NCBI GenBank assembly: GCA_003615045.1
Contig: ML014199.1
Span: forward strand, 1-64,000
Reading direction: 5' to 3'
Length of the DNA: 64,000 nt
DNA from: Caulochytrium protostelioides
Taxonomy: Eukaryota; Chytridiomycota; Caulochytriomycetes; Caulochytriales; Caulochytriaceae
Numbering within the stretch: position 1 is the stretch's first letter; the number at the start of each line of letters is the position of its first letter. The translations under genes and the position numbers were made by a program. The notes beneath the pieces are model-generated. The model was not told where the DNA came from, made no database searches, and saw nothing but the letters and a program-made list of their open reading frames with translations. Below, piece by piece: positions 9,532 through 19,050 of this stretch.

Positions 9532-11500
9532 GGTGGTGTATGGAACGGGCTGGACAGGGAAGCTCAACGACCTGAGCGCCGCGTGAAGCGCGGCTGTTGG
9601 TTGAGAAACGTAATGTAGAAAAAAATTGGTAAACAATTTGCAGCGTCGGTGCACTCGAATTCAGGGTAGGCTAGTCGATCGGATAGGTCGAGGGGAGATG
9701 CTAATACACCAACTTGACCGTGTCGGAGAAGTGGATCTTTCGCTAAATGCTGGCTTAGCAGCGATGCTTATGCAAGTGTAGGAAAAGTCGACGATCGGGC
9801 AGGACAACAAGGAGTGTCGGATCAGACGGCGGTAGTACCCATGATGCAGCAAGAGACGATGCTGAGGAGGATGAGGCCACGATGGGAGAGGTCGAGCGGA
9901 TCTTTGCGTAAGATCGATGGCAGATGTGAGACGGCGTCGCTAATGTCGTACGAAGACTGAGCGATGGCGACGGTCTATCAAGAAATGGAGAGCTGTGTTC
10001 CGCGTGTGGCCGACCGCCATGCCATTGTCTTGTGCGCAGTCAGTCCTACCGTGCCCATCGACCGTCCGGTCCGCCGGCCGACGGCGCAACATCGAGGGCG
10101 GCGATGGTCACGGGGTTTAAGTAAGGCGTCAGCGATCGCCGACGAGGGTCCGATGGTAACCGTAATTCATCCATACTGCCCAAATGGCGTGACGGCTCTG
10201 CGCAATTTCCCGCGGATGCGAGGAGGCGATGCGGCCGATCCCCAGTGCAAGCCTGTTGACGCTAATTCCAAGCCGTCCGCGCCTTAGGAACGGTCTTGGG
10301 CACTGGGCACTGGACATGAGGTATAGGACATCGGACACCAGCGACCAGAGGAGACCGGCCATGGTCGCTCCAAAAAACCGCGCTGCCAGCTCGATCGACC
10401 TCCGGCCGCCGCTGCCGACAGGTCGACCAGCAGATCCTCGGATGGGCCAGGCCAGCCGCCGAACATCGCCCGACCCGCGGTGTGCGGGATCGCTGTGGCG
10501 TGGCCATTCTGTGTCCCGGGAATGGCGCAGAAGCTCGCGCGCTTGCTCGCGGACGCTGTCGGCGGCGGCGGCCTGGGTCCAATCCCCGTCAGTCTCCTCT
10601 CGGCGCTCATGCTCAGTGGGACCCCGCCGTCGCACCGCCGCATCGACGCGCCACACGCCGGGCGGTGCGGCTGCAGCGAGTATGAGCCCAAATTTATTGC
10701 CGGACACTCTCTTATTTTTTTTCGGATGACCACGGGAAAACGCCTAAGGGGAGGCGCACCAGTGGCGCGATTGGCCTCACTAACGGGGGGCGCCCGTCCC
10801 CCTCCCAAGAGCATCTGGTATGCTATTTGGGAAGCGGGATATGATTGGGGGGCTGAGCCTCTGGAAACGGTTCGCGTCAGCAGAGCATATCGGCGTCAAA
10901 TGACGAAGGATACATCCCCGTCGATAGCAGGATGGCTTGACGGTCCTCGATTGTCTCCGCCGACGGTGACCTCGTCACTGTCAGTCGATGGCGGCGCCGT
11001 CTGACCTGGTTGATCATAGCCGTCCTCATATGAGGATCTCTGCCATGATGTCGTTCTCGTACCTCAACACCCCTCGATATCGGGTGAATCTGAGGAGACT
11101 CTGCACCATGCGCTCTGCATGGTCGAGACAAGGCATAAGCAATCGTGACGGCCTCGCGCACGAAAGCCGCATGGACGCGGTCCTGACGCGTGCGCGTATG
11201 GCTTGTGCCTGTCCGCGATTATGGGGGGCTGGCGGTCAAAGGCTGATGCGAATGCAGGCTCCCCCAACTCCGACGATCCTGCGCCATTCAAGCAACATCT
11301 ATCTAAAACATCGTTCCGCTACCGCGGACGGAGCGGTGGGTACGGAGCCGATGGAAACAAGACGCGAGCCCCTGTCCGCGCAGATAGCGCCATGGGAGCC
11401 ATACCAGAGCCACGCGAGAGACATGGAAGACGGCGTGGAAACATGCTGCCGCAGGCTGCCGTGCCACGCACGCCCCTCGCTCCCTGACCGCACGGCGCCT
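9532..11500. other. Intergenic, no supported gene
   Basis: Nearly 2 kb with no coding region I can support. Overlapping open frames between 10129 and 10814 on both strands match nothing and have no consistent start. Base composition is a little more AT-rich than the genes either side, in keeping with noncoding DNA. Confidence 0.55.
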
Positions 11501-11679
11501 ACGCCGTCGGCATCGGCCCGCATCTCTGCGCGTGCGCGTGGTATGACCCCATCTTCAATTGTGTTCGCCGCGCCGTGACCCGCCTCCGGCTCCCGCAGCT
11601 TCCTCGTCGGCGCCCGGGGCTCGCGTGGCTTCCGTCGACGGCGGCCCACCGACCGGTGCGTGCCGCCGCTTTTCAGAAC

Positions 11680-12198
11680 ATGCGTGCCGTGTCGATGCCG
11701 TCGTGGGGGCTTCACGGGGCAGCCGCGGCACGCGCGGCCATCGCGGCCGCCCGCACGACGGTGTCGTTGGCTTCGACGTCGTTGGCTTCGGCTTCGGCTT
11801 CGGCTTCGGCGGCGTCGGCATCGGCGACGGCCTGCACGCCGCTTTTCCCCTTGCGGTCACGCGCGCCGCGCGCCGCGCCCCGGCTGTTCGAGCCGCGCCC
11901 AGGGTCTTTCGCCCGCGCCACGGGCGCCTCGGCCACCGTCGCGGCACGGCGCGTAGGCACGTCCTCAAGACCGTGGCCGAGAACAGCCGCCCTGATCCCG
12001 TCGATCTCGCCGCGTCTAGATACCCATGGCCGGTGGGAACTGATGCAGGGGCGCGCCGCGCTACGGCGGTTGGTCCACACCTCGTCGCCGAGCGGATCCC
12101 ACCTTCCCTGCCGCGCTCATCGCCCCTGCGACCCCGATCTCCCCCTCCTCACGGCCGATCCCTCTCCCTCGACATCCACGTCGTCCCGCGCTGCCACG
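11680..12198 (+). other. Open N-terminal extension of P5C reductase
   Basis: This stretch is in the same frame as the reductase with no stop. In-frame ATGs at 11680 and 12043 begin stretches rich in Arg, Ala and Ser and poor in acidic residues (for example MQGRAALRRLVHTSSPS), resembling mitochondrial presequences. A TTTTCAG directly before the 11680 ATG resembles a splice acceptor. It may be an alternative leader or simply an open 5' UTR. Confidence 0.4.
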
Positions 12199-13146
12199 AT
12201 GGCCAGTCTCACCCCCGAACAGATCTCGAGCATGCTCAAGGAAAAGACGATCGCCTTTATCGGCGGCGGCAACATGGCGACGGCCATCATCGGCGGCCTG
12301 GTCGCCAGTGGCGTGCCCGCGTCCGCCCTGCGCGTCTCGGAGCCCGTCGCCGTGCTCGCCGAGAAGCTCGCCTCCAAGTATGCCGTGCATATTGCGCCAT
12401 CGAACGCGGAGGCCGTCGCCGGCGTTGATGCCGTACTGCTCGCCGTCAAGCCGCAGGTGATGCACGATGTGGTCACCGAGATCGCGCCTGCGCTCGAGGC
12501 CCACGGGCGCCCCGTCATCATCTCGATCGCCGCCGGCATCAGTGCCGCTCGCATCGAGGAATGGTACGTGGCCGGCGTTCAGGCCGCCCACGCCGGTGAG
12601 AAGGGTGCCGCAGCCACCGCCACGACCGCGGCCACGACGGTCACGGCGCCGCCCGTCGTGCGCGTGATGCCCAACACGCCCTGCATGGTCCGCCAGGGTG
12701 CCGTCGGCATGTTCGCGTCCGCAGAGGTCGCCGCCGCCGGTCGCGACCTCGCGTGCGCCATCATGGCGAGCACCGCGCCGCGCACCTACTGGCTGACGGA
12801 GGAGGCCCTGATGGACGCGGTGACCGCCGTCTCCGGGTCCGGGCCGGCGTACTTCTTCCTGTTCGTGGAGGCCATGACCGAGGTCGGCATCGCGCTTGGC
12901 CTGCCCGAGGATGTCGCGGCTGGGCTCGCCAGTCAGACGTGCCGCGGCGCGGGTGAGATGCTGGTCGCGCCGGGCGCCGACAACGCCGCCACGCTGCGCA
13001 AGAACGTCACTTCGCCAAATGGCACGACGCAGGCTGCCATCGAGACCTTTGAAAAACTCGATTTCCGCGCCATCGTCGCGAAGGCACTCACGGCCGCCCG
13101 CGACCGCGGTGTCGAGCTGGACCAGGAATCTGCCAAGAAGGCCTAA
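12199..13146 (+). CDS. PRO3: Pyrroline-5-carboxylate reductase
   Basis: Last step of proline synthesis: NAD(P)H-dependent reduction of pyrroline-5-carboxylate to proline. The ATG at 12199 gives 315 aa. The Rossmann motif IAFIGGGNMATAIIGGL sits at residues 18-34, followed by VLLAVKPQVMHDVV, IISIAAGI, VRVMPNTPCMVRQG and the family signature region AVSGSGPAYFFLFVEAMTEV. The C-terminal part has ATLRKNVTSPNGTTQAAIE, which contributes to the dimeric active site. Between ISIAAGI and the MPNTP motif there is a roughly 20-residue Ala/Thr-rich insert (AATATTAATTVTA). The frame is open far upstream, so longer N-terminal forms starting at 12043 or 11680 are possible and could target mitochondria. The cytosolic form is the default for fungal Pro3. 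Confidence 0.95.
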   Translation: MASLTPEQISSMLKEKTIAFIGGGNMATAIIGGLVASGVPASALRVSEPVAVLAEKLASKYAVHIAPSNAEAVAGVDAVLLAVKPQVMHDVVTEIAPALEAHGRPVIISIAAGISAARIEEWYVAGVQAAHAGEKGAAATATTAATTVTAPPVVRVMPNTPCMVRQGAVGMFASAEVAAAGRDLACAIMASTAPRTYWLTEEALMDAVTAVSGSGPAYFFLFVEAMTEVGIALGLPEDVAAGLASQTCRGAGEMLVAPGADNAATLRKNVTSPNGTTQAAIETFEKLDFRAIVAKALTAARDRGVELDQESAKKA

Positions 13147-13713
13147 TCTGTCTCTATAATTTTAAAGCACAACAACAATCCTTTGTGGATTCTATTTCGA
13201 TTCTATCTCGTTCTTACATGGCTATCGTGATTGCCGATTTGCGGAGAGCCCACGGACAGCTATCCTTGCAGGTGCTGGGCCCCAGAAGATGCAGGTGATT
13301 GGTCCAGGCGCTCCCGCTATCTATTATCGCCCCAGGTCCCCCCGCTTCGGCACCCGAAAAATAGGGACCGCTCGAGGCCGTCGCAGCCAAACGAGGCTTT
13401 CGCGTTTGGGGGGCCATGCCACGTGAGAAGCGAGTGGTGACCCTTCGGGCAACGGCCATGGCTCACCGTCGACCGGGCCGCAACCAATGGAAACCGCCAC
13501 GGGCACCACGGTCGCCATCGCTCTCGGCCTCCGTATTCCCGTCGCCATCGACCATCGACCATCGCTCTCGATACAACGTTGATCCCCTCGCCGAGGCGGG
13601 AGATGCTTCAGACCCGCTAGGTCGCTTCCACGTTCTTATCGAGCGCATCGTGACATTCACGCAGCGAACGGCTGTCGCTGCCGTCGTCGATCTCCCGCCG
13701 ACGCACGGATGGT
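13147..13713. other. Intergenic between P5C reductase and CtIP-like gene
   Basis: No supported gene. It starts with an AT-rich stretch just after the reductase stop (about 13150-13215), probably its 3' UTR, and then becomes GC-rich up to the next start. Confidence 0.6.
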
Positions 13714-15288
13714 ATGCCGCGGCTGCAGGCGGCCGATGCCGGGACAGCGGCCACCGCGAGCGACTCCGCCGGCGCTAGGCGGCATCCTGTCGCACAGCAT
13801 CGACTGTCGCACAGCCACCACGAGGCCGCGCTGAGCCTCGCGACGGCGCAGCTCGCCGCCGCGCATGCCGAGGCCCTCGCCGCCCTGGCCGCGCGCGAGG
13901 CAGACATCGCTGCGCTGCAGGCTCAGCTGCGACAGGTGACCGCCGAGCGAGACGCGCTGCGCGCCGCCGCCTCTCGGCACCCGTCGGGCGCCGATGCTGC
14001 TGTTGACCCCGCCGTCGAGGCCAGCGGTCTGTCCGAGGACGGCGGGAAGGTCCCGCTGAGCCACGCGGACTCGGCGCCGTGGACGGCCCGGGATCGATGC
14101 CGCGACGCTACGGTTCGCGTATCACCGGTCGCCTTGGCTCCGAAGCGGCGACGTGCCGGTGGCCCCGTGGAGCGCGATCCTGGTCTGGGTCCTGATCCTG
14201 AAGATCAGAAACGGCTGCGGCTATCGCAAGCGGCTACGCAAGCTTGCCCCCTGGGATGGCCGAGTTATGCCAACGATGCGAGGGATGATGAGCGCGGCGG
14301 CCGCGGCGACGATGGCGGCGGTCTGATCGACCGCAACAGCAAGGACATGCCTGAGGATGTGCCGCCCGGGTCGCCGGAGTCGCCCGAGAGGTCGCCAGAG
14401 GAGCCGAGGCCACCGGCAGCATCGATCGAGCTGCCCGAGGCGCGCAAGGCGCCGCCAGCCCGTTCCCGTCGAGTCGCGCGCTCGCCGCCATCGCCGCAGA
14501 TGGCCATGGCGGCGGCGGACCCGCCTCCCTCGGCGCCGCAGCCGGTGCCGGCGACGCCGCCGCCGCGGCGCGCTCCACCGATGTCGGGCCCGCCGTCGTC
14601 GCCGCATTCAGGTAGCAGCCCTGAGCTCGCCTCCGCGACGGCCCATCGCCGTAGTCGGCTGCCCCGCGGAGGGAACGCCGCGTCGGGCCCATGGCGGCCC
14701 GCCGATCCTCCGTTGCGCGAGGGCTTCGCGAGGGCGCGACCGGCGCCCACGGCGCGTGCACTCGCCGCATCGGCGGCTGTGGCATCGGCGGCCGCGGGAT
14801 CGACGGCCGCGGGATCGACGACCGCCGGATCGACGGCCGCGACCGCATCGATGCCGCGGCGTTCGTCAGGAAGCGTGGCTCCGAGCTCCGTCGACGCCGC
14901 CCCCGACCGCCCGCTTGACCGGGCGCCGAGCGGACGCCGCGGCGGCGCGGCGTCAACGGGCGGGGTGCCGCCGCAGCCGGAGCCGGCGGTGGTGTACGAC
15001 ACGGTCGTGCGGAACCGCGCGGCGCGCGCTCGCATGCACGCGGTCGACTGCCCGTGCTGCCGGGACTACTACACCGCGGTGGGCCCTCTGCCGCGGCCGG
15101 CGGGGGCCGTGGCGAGCGCCGCCGCCGACCGGCTCCAGCTCGTCTCCCGCCACCGGCACGTGGCGCCGCCCCCGCAAACGCCGAGTGGGTTCTGGGAGCT
15201 GGATTTTCCGCCGACGGCGCCTCAAGGCAATGACTCGCCGCCTTCCCGGGCAATGGCCGGGGACGGCCTGCCGCGCCGCGGGCCTTGA
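13714..15288 (+). CDS. CtIP/Ctp1/Sae2-family DNA end-resection factor
   Basis: 524-aa protein whose last 100 residues carry the conserved Sae2/Ctp1/CtIP C-terminal domain: VVYDTVVRNRAARARMH, then DCPCCRDYYTAVG (CxxC-type knuckle, about residue 445), SRHRHVAPPPQTPSGF (about 479) and the closing FWELDFP. In the family, the RHR motif binds DNA and the domain activates Mre11-Rad50 to open blocked double-strand-break ends. Residues about 34-92 form an Ala/Glu-rich helix (AHAEALAALAAREADIAAL) that looks like the N-terminal coiled coil through which CtIP oligomerises. The middle is disordered, Pro/Ser/Ala-rich, with many potential SP sites that CDKs phosphorylate in relatives. The ATG at 13714 is in good position just before the coiled coil; an upstream exon cannot be excluded. 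Confidence 0.85.
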   Translation: MPRLQAADAGTAATASDSAGARRHPVAQHRLSHSHHEAALSLATAQLAAAHAEALAALAAREADIAALQAQLRQVTAERDALRAAASRHPSGADAAVDPAVEASGLSEDGGKVPLSHADSAPWTARDRCRDATVRVSPVALAPKRRRAGGPVERDPGLGPDPEDQKRLRLSQAATQACPLGWPSYANDARDDERGGRGDDGGGLIDRNSKDMPEDVPPGSPESPERSPEEPRPPAASIELPEARKAPPARSRRVARSPPSPQMAMAAADPPPSAPQPVPATPPPRRAPPMSGPPSSPHSGSSPELASATAHRRSRLPRGGNAASGPWRPADPPLREGFARARPAPTARALAASAAVASAAAGSTAAGSTTAGSTAATASMPRRSSGSVAPSSVDAAPDRPLDRAPSGRRGGAASTGGVPPQPEPAVVYDTVVRNRAARARMHAVDCPCCRDYYTAVGPLPRPAGAVASAAADRLQLVSRHRHVAPPPQTPSGFWELDFPPTAPQGNDSPPSRAMAGDGLPRRGP

Positions 15289-16136
15289 GGCCGCGTGGAC
15301 GAACGGTCGTCGACCGTCGCTCGGCATCGCCTCTGACGCGGTCGAACGGGAGTCCGAGTCGATCCCGTCTTATGGGAACGACGGAGCGATGCAGACGACG
15401 CCGCTGCCTCATTGTCGTGGCATCTCGTGGTGCGTGTGCCATGGCTTTGTGCCATGGCGATGGTGAAACGCGCCGCAGGCCTCGGCGCGGCCTCGCACTG
15501 CGGCAGGAGAGGTTCGCAACGGCGCGGCGCCTCGGCGAAAAATCAACAAAGGGGGCCGTCTAGCCCTATCCGCACCCTCCTGCCGGGGCCGCGCTGATGC
15601 TTGCGGGTCGCCGCCTTCAGGCTCCTGGCCTTCAGCCCAGGGCCGCGAGGGAGTCTGTCCGTGCACACCCGCGGGCCGGGCTCCGGCCGCCTCACCCACT
15701 GCCTCTCCGATCAGATCGCATCCATACGAACTGAATTGATACCGCAATCACTGGCATCAATAACGGGTATCAATAACTCACATCCGTCGTTGTCTTTGTA
15801 GAGCATCGCATCGTGGCGCGACGATCATACTCGGCGGCTGTCCATCTTCGCAAACCAACTGGATCATCGGGGACATGCTATCGCCCACCGGCCTCATACC
15901 ACGATGGTGCTTCGTTCTCTCCCGCATCTGATTGAGATCTGAACGGTATTTCGGTCGATCTGTCCTCATTCGTCGGCACGACGTCTCCCATGGCCGCAGC
16001 GTGACCCCATCCCTACCCCCTCGTTCTCGCTCTGCTTTCGCCGTGACCGAGCCCATCGCATCGCATCTCTCCGTCGCCCACCGCTGTCATCGCTTCCCCT
16101 TGGCCAGCTCGCGCCATCGCCGTTGCCGTCGCCGCC
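15289..16136. other. Intergenic upstream of DNAAF4
   Basis: No supported gene. The right half (15720-15960) is less GC-rich with short AT stretches and probably holds the DNAAF4 promoter. Confidence 0.55.
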
Positions 16137-17907
16137 ATGGCGATCATTACGACCAGCTACACGTGGACTCAGACGCCCGATGCGGTCGAGCTCGTCGTGC
16201 CCATGCGCGGCGTCCAGGCCAAGCGCGTGGATATCGTGTGTAAGTGAACAGCGATGCGCCATCGTTGGTGTCGCCTCGGCCAGGTCAGAATGCTGAATCA
16301 CTCACGTCACCGCTGCTCCGCCTTGCTGCAACCGGCGGACCACCATCATGATCGACGCCAGGCCACGACGTCTATGTCAAGCTGCATTTCCCACCGTTTT
16401 TCTTTGAGCTGGATCTGCATGCCGCGGTCGAGCCGGCGCAGGCCAGCGCCACCATCGGCGCCGGCCAAGTCGTCCTCGTGCTGCCCAAAGCCGAGAAGGG
16501 CGTGCTCTGGCCGCAGGCCGCTTATGAGCCGGACGCCGCCGTGGGCGAGGGCGCCGTGGACGCCGCGACGGAGCGCCGCGCCCGCCGTGCCGCCGCCAGC
16601 GAGCGCACGCTCCAGCGCGAGCAGGCCAAGCGCGACGCCGAGGACGCCGCGGCGTCGCAGGCCAAGCGCGACGCTGTCGCGCAGCAGATCGCCGTTGAGA
16701 ACGCCCATCGCGCCGCGGACGCCGCCGCACGCGAGGCCGAGCGCCGCACCGTCGCCGCCGAGCTCGACGCCTTCCAAGCCAGCACCGTCACGCCGGTTGC
16801 CATCACGGCCACTCCCGCCCTGCTCACCGGGAACGACGCGGAGCGGGCGGCGGCGGCGGCGGTCGACGATCGGGAAGCGGAAGACGCATCGATCGATATG
16901 GCGGCGATCCGGGCGAAGGTCGCGGCGCAGCTGGCGGCCGCGACCGTGGGGCCGGACGGGCGGCCGCGACGGCCGCCGCCGCCGGTGCGGCCCCGCGGCA
17001 CGATCGCCGTGCAGTTCACGTCGCGCGGCCTGCTGCCGACCAAGACGGCGCGCGCCAGCGAGGACGCGAAGTGGCGGGCCCGCATCGAGCAGGCACAGCA
17101 GCAGCATGCCGCCAAGCAGCAGCGCGAGGCAGATCCGCTGCAGCAACAGCAGCAGGCGGCGACCGGCGCGTCGCGAGCAGGGCAGGACGCGCCTGCCGCG
17201 TCGGCATCCGAATCCGAACCCGTGCTCCGCCAGAAAGCCGCGGCGTTCTATGCGCTCAAGGACTACCGCTCGGCCCTGCATGCCTTTGAAGCGATTCTCG
17301 CCCGCGATGCAGGCCACGTCATGTAAGTCATTTTGCCCGCCCGGCTCCTGCTCGGCGCCTGTTCGCCTTGGTGGGACCTTTCGTGTCACTCACCCGTTCT
17401 GATCTGATGTTGTTTGATGGGGGATCCCGCTCTTGGCCCCACCGACACAGCGCGCTGAGCAACATGGCTGTCTGCGCGCTGCAACTGCACGACTGGCCCG
17501 CGTGCTTGGACTTTGCCCACCGCGGCATCGCCCTGCTTGATGCCCATGCCCGAGAGGCCGCCCGCCTCGCCGATCCGGCCGATGCCGCCGCTGCCGACGC
17601 CGACGCAACGGCAACGGCAACGGCAACGGCATCGCCCGCCGTCCCCGCGCTGTCGCCCGCGCTCAGCGATGCTGAACGTCATCCGGACGCGCTGGCGCGC
17701 TTGCGCGCGAAGCTGGTGGCCCGCGTAGCCCATGCGCAGCAGCAGCAGCTGCTGCTGGTGGCTCCTGCGCCATCGCCATCGGCGCCAGCCTCGGCCGCGA
17801 AGGCCGCACCAGGACCCTCGACGGCGTCCTCCGCCGCCGCGGTGCCGGGGGCATCCGTCGCGGCGCAGGCGCCGGTCCTGGACCATGCGGCCGCGACCGC
17901 ATGCTGA
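16137..17907 (+). CDS. DNAAF4: Dynein axonemal assembly factor 4 (DYX1C1-like)
   Basis: Three exons (16137-16239, 16362-17322, 17451-17907) encode about 506 aa. The N-terminus MAIITTSYTWTQTPDAVEL, then MRGVQAKRVDIVC, matches the p23-like CS domain start of DYX1C1. The first junction creates the codon for Cys and continues as HDVYVKLHFPPFFFELDL, as in the animal protein. A charged Ala/Arg/Glu helical middle follows (about residues 90-270). Then comes a TPR-like region beginning at the QKAAAFYALKDYRSALHAFEAI stretch and continuing across intron 2 (LSNMAVCALQLHDWPACLDF). The family acts with Hsp90/Hsp70 to preassemble axonemal dynein arms in the cytoplasm, so this organism should build motile flagella. 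The C-terminus after the TPRs is a long Ala/Pro-rich tail. The acceptor of exon 3 is the least certain boundary. Confidence 0.9.
16240..16361 (+). other. DNAAF4 intron 1
   Basis: Donor GTAAGT at 16240; acceptor AG at 16360-16361. The join completes a TGC codon and reads straight into the conserved CS-domain sequence. Confidence 0.88.
17323..17450 (+). other. DNAAF4 intron 2
   Basis: Donor GTAAGT at 17323; acceptor ACACAG ending at 17450. Phase is preserved (AT plus C gives Ile) and the TPR-like region continues. Confidence 0.8.
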
Positions 17908-18468
17908 CCCGTCGTCGACAGCCGAGCCGCGAGAAGCATGGATGTTGATTTAAATAGAGGAAGGTCGCGTCCGCGCCATCATCGGGGCACCGCGTGCCCC
18001 GCAAAAGAAAAAAAAAGCAGAGGAGCGAAACGACCGATCGCCACGAAAAGGGTGGCGGGCAAGCGTCGGCGATGCAGAAACGCGTTCGACACTCGTGACC
18101 TCAGCGTCATGGCCACACTTCATGCCGCGCCAGTCTTGGGATCGATAGGCGCGTGAGCACGTCGAGGGCCAGCGACGGCGGCGACGGCGGCGACGGCGGC
18201 AGCGGCAGTCCTCACCACGACAACGGGGGCCCGAGCGTCGTGCAGGCCGCGCTTCCCACCCAGGGTCGCCTGGCACGGCAGCCGGCCCCGGCAGGTATGA
18301 TGCGAGGGCGACGGCGACGGCGCCCGTGTCGCGCTCATGCACCGCGGCAGGCCGCACCGGCCACGGAAGGAGGATCGCACGCCGCGTCGCATCGTCACGT
18401 GGCGTGACGCGTGGGTCACGGCTCGCGGCTCATACGGCGAATCGTCCGCGGGGTGGGGCCGACGCCCG
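17908..18468. other. Convergent intergenic region
   Basis: Lies between the 3' ends of DNAAF4 (plus) and ORMDL (minus). No gene seen. An A-rich run (about 18002-18015) and a short GGCGAC repeat (about 18175-18200) are present. Confidence 0.6.
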
Positions 18469-19050
18469 CTAGCGATCCCGACTCGCTTGTCGGGAGCGGC
18501 GTGTTAACGGCACGCTGTGGGGCCCGGTCCGGGAGCCGAGGCCCTGGGCCGACGGGGACGAGAGGGCGGCGGCGGCGCTGCCGCGGGTGCTGCTGCGGCG
18601 GGCGGCGCCGGAGGGTGCCGCGGCGGCCGCGGCGGCCGAGGGCATCTTGGGGATGACGACCGTGGACAGCGAGATGACGTTGACGACGAAGGCCTGGATG
18701 TTGTAGTGGGTGTAGTGGGTGCTGATGAGAAAGAGGAGGATGGGCACGGTGGTCAGGAACTTCTTGTTTTGGGTGAACTGCTGGCCCTCGTCGATCTGCT
18801 CCCAGAGCGTGAGGTCGTCATACTCGTCCTGGTTGACATCGAAGGGCGCGCCGGTCAGCCAGTGGAAGATGACGAAGCAGGCGCCATTGTAGATGAGGTT
18901 CGTCCACAGCCACGAGGCCTCGACCGAGATCCCGGGCAGCGCCGTGAGCAGGAGCTTGAGCAGCACGAGCAGGCTCAGGTTGATCGCCCATGACCCGCGG
19001 ACGTTCATCCACGAGCTGTTGGGATTCCGGCAGACGGCGACGGGCTCCAT
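18469..19050 (-). CDS. ORMDL-family ER membrane protein
   Basis: 193 aa with the typical ORMDL core from the ATG at 19050: NPNSSWMNVRGSW, two hydrophobic helices, the conserved WTNLIYNGACFVIFHWLTG, the LTLWEQIDEGQQFT motif, and a final helix pair ending VNVISLSTVVIPKMP. ORM/ORMDL proteins sit in the ER membrane and restrain serine palmitoyltransferase, the first enzyme of sphingolipid synthesis. Yeast Orm proteins have N-terminal phosphosites that relieve inhibition. Here the N-terminus before the core is very short, more like animal ORMDLs, while a roughly 50-residue Ala/Ser/Arg-rich tail follows the usual end of the protein. That tail may be genuine or may mark an unrecognised intron near the 3' end. 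Confidence 0.93.
   Translation of the reverse strand: MEPVAVCRNPNSSWMNVRGSWAINLSLLVLLKLLLTALPGISVEASWLWTNLIYNGACFVIFHWLTGAPFDVNQDEYDDLTLWEQIDEGQQFTQNKKFLTTVPILLFLISTHYTHYNIQAFVVNVISLSTVVIPKMPSAAAAAAAPSGAARRSSTRGSAAAALSSPSAQGLGSRTGPHSVPLTRRSRQASRDR

Noticed and set aside
10129-10814. Overlapping open frames on both strands
   Set aside because: No family resemblance, and three frames are open at once, indicating absence of stops by composition.
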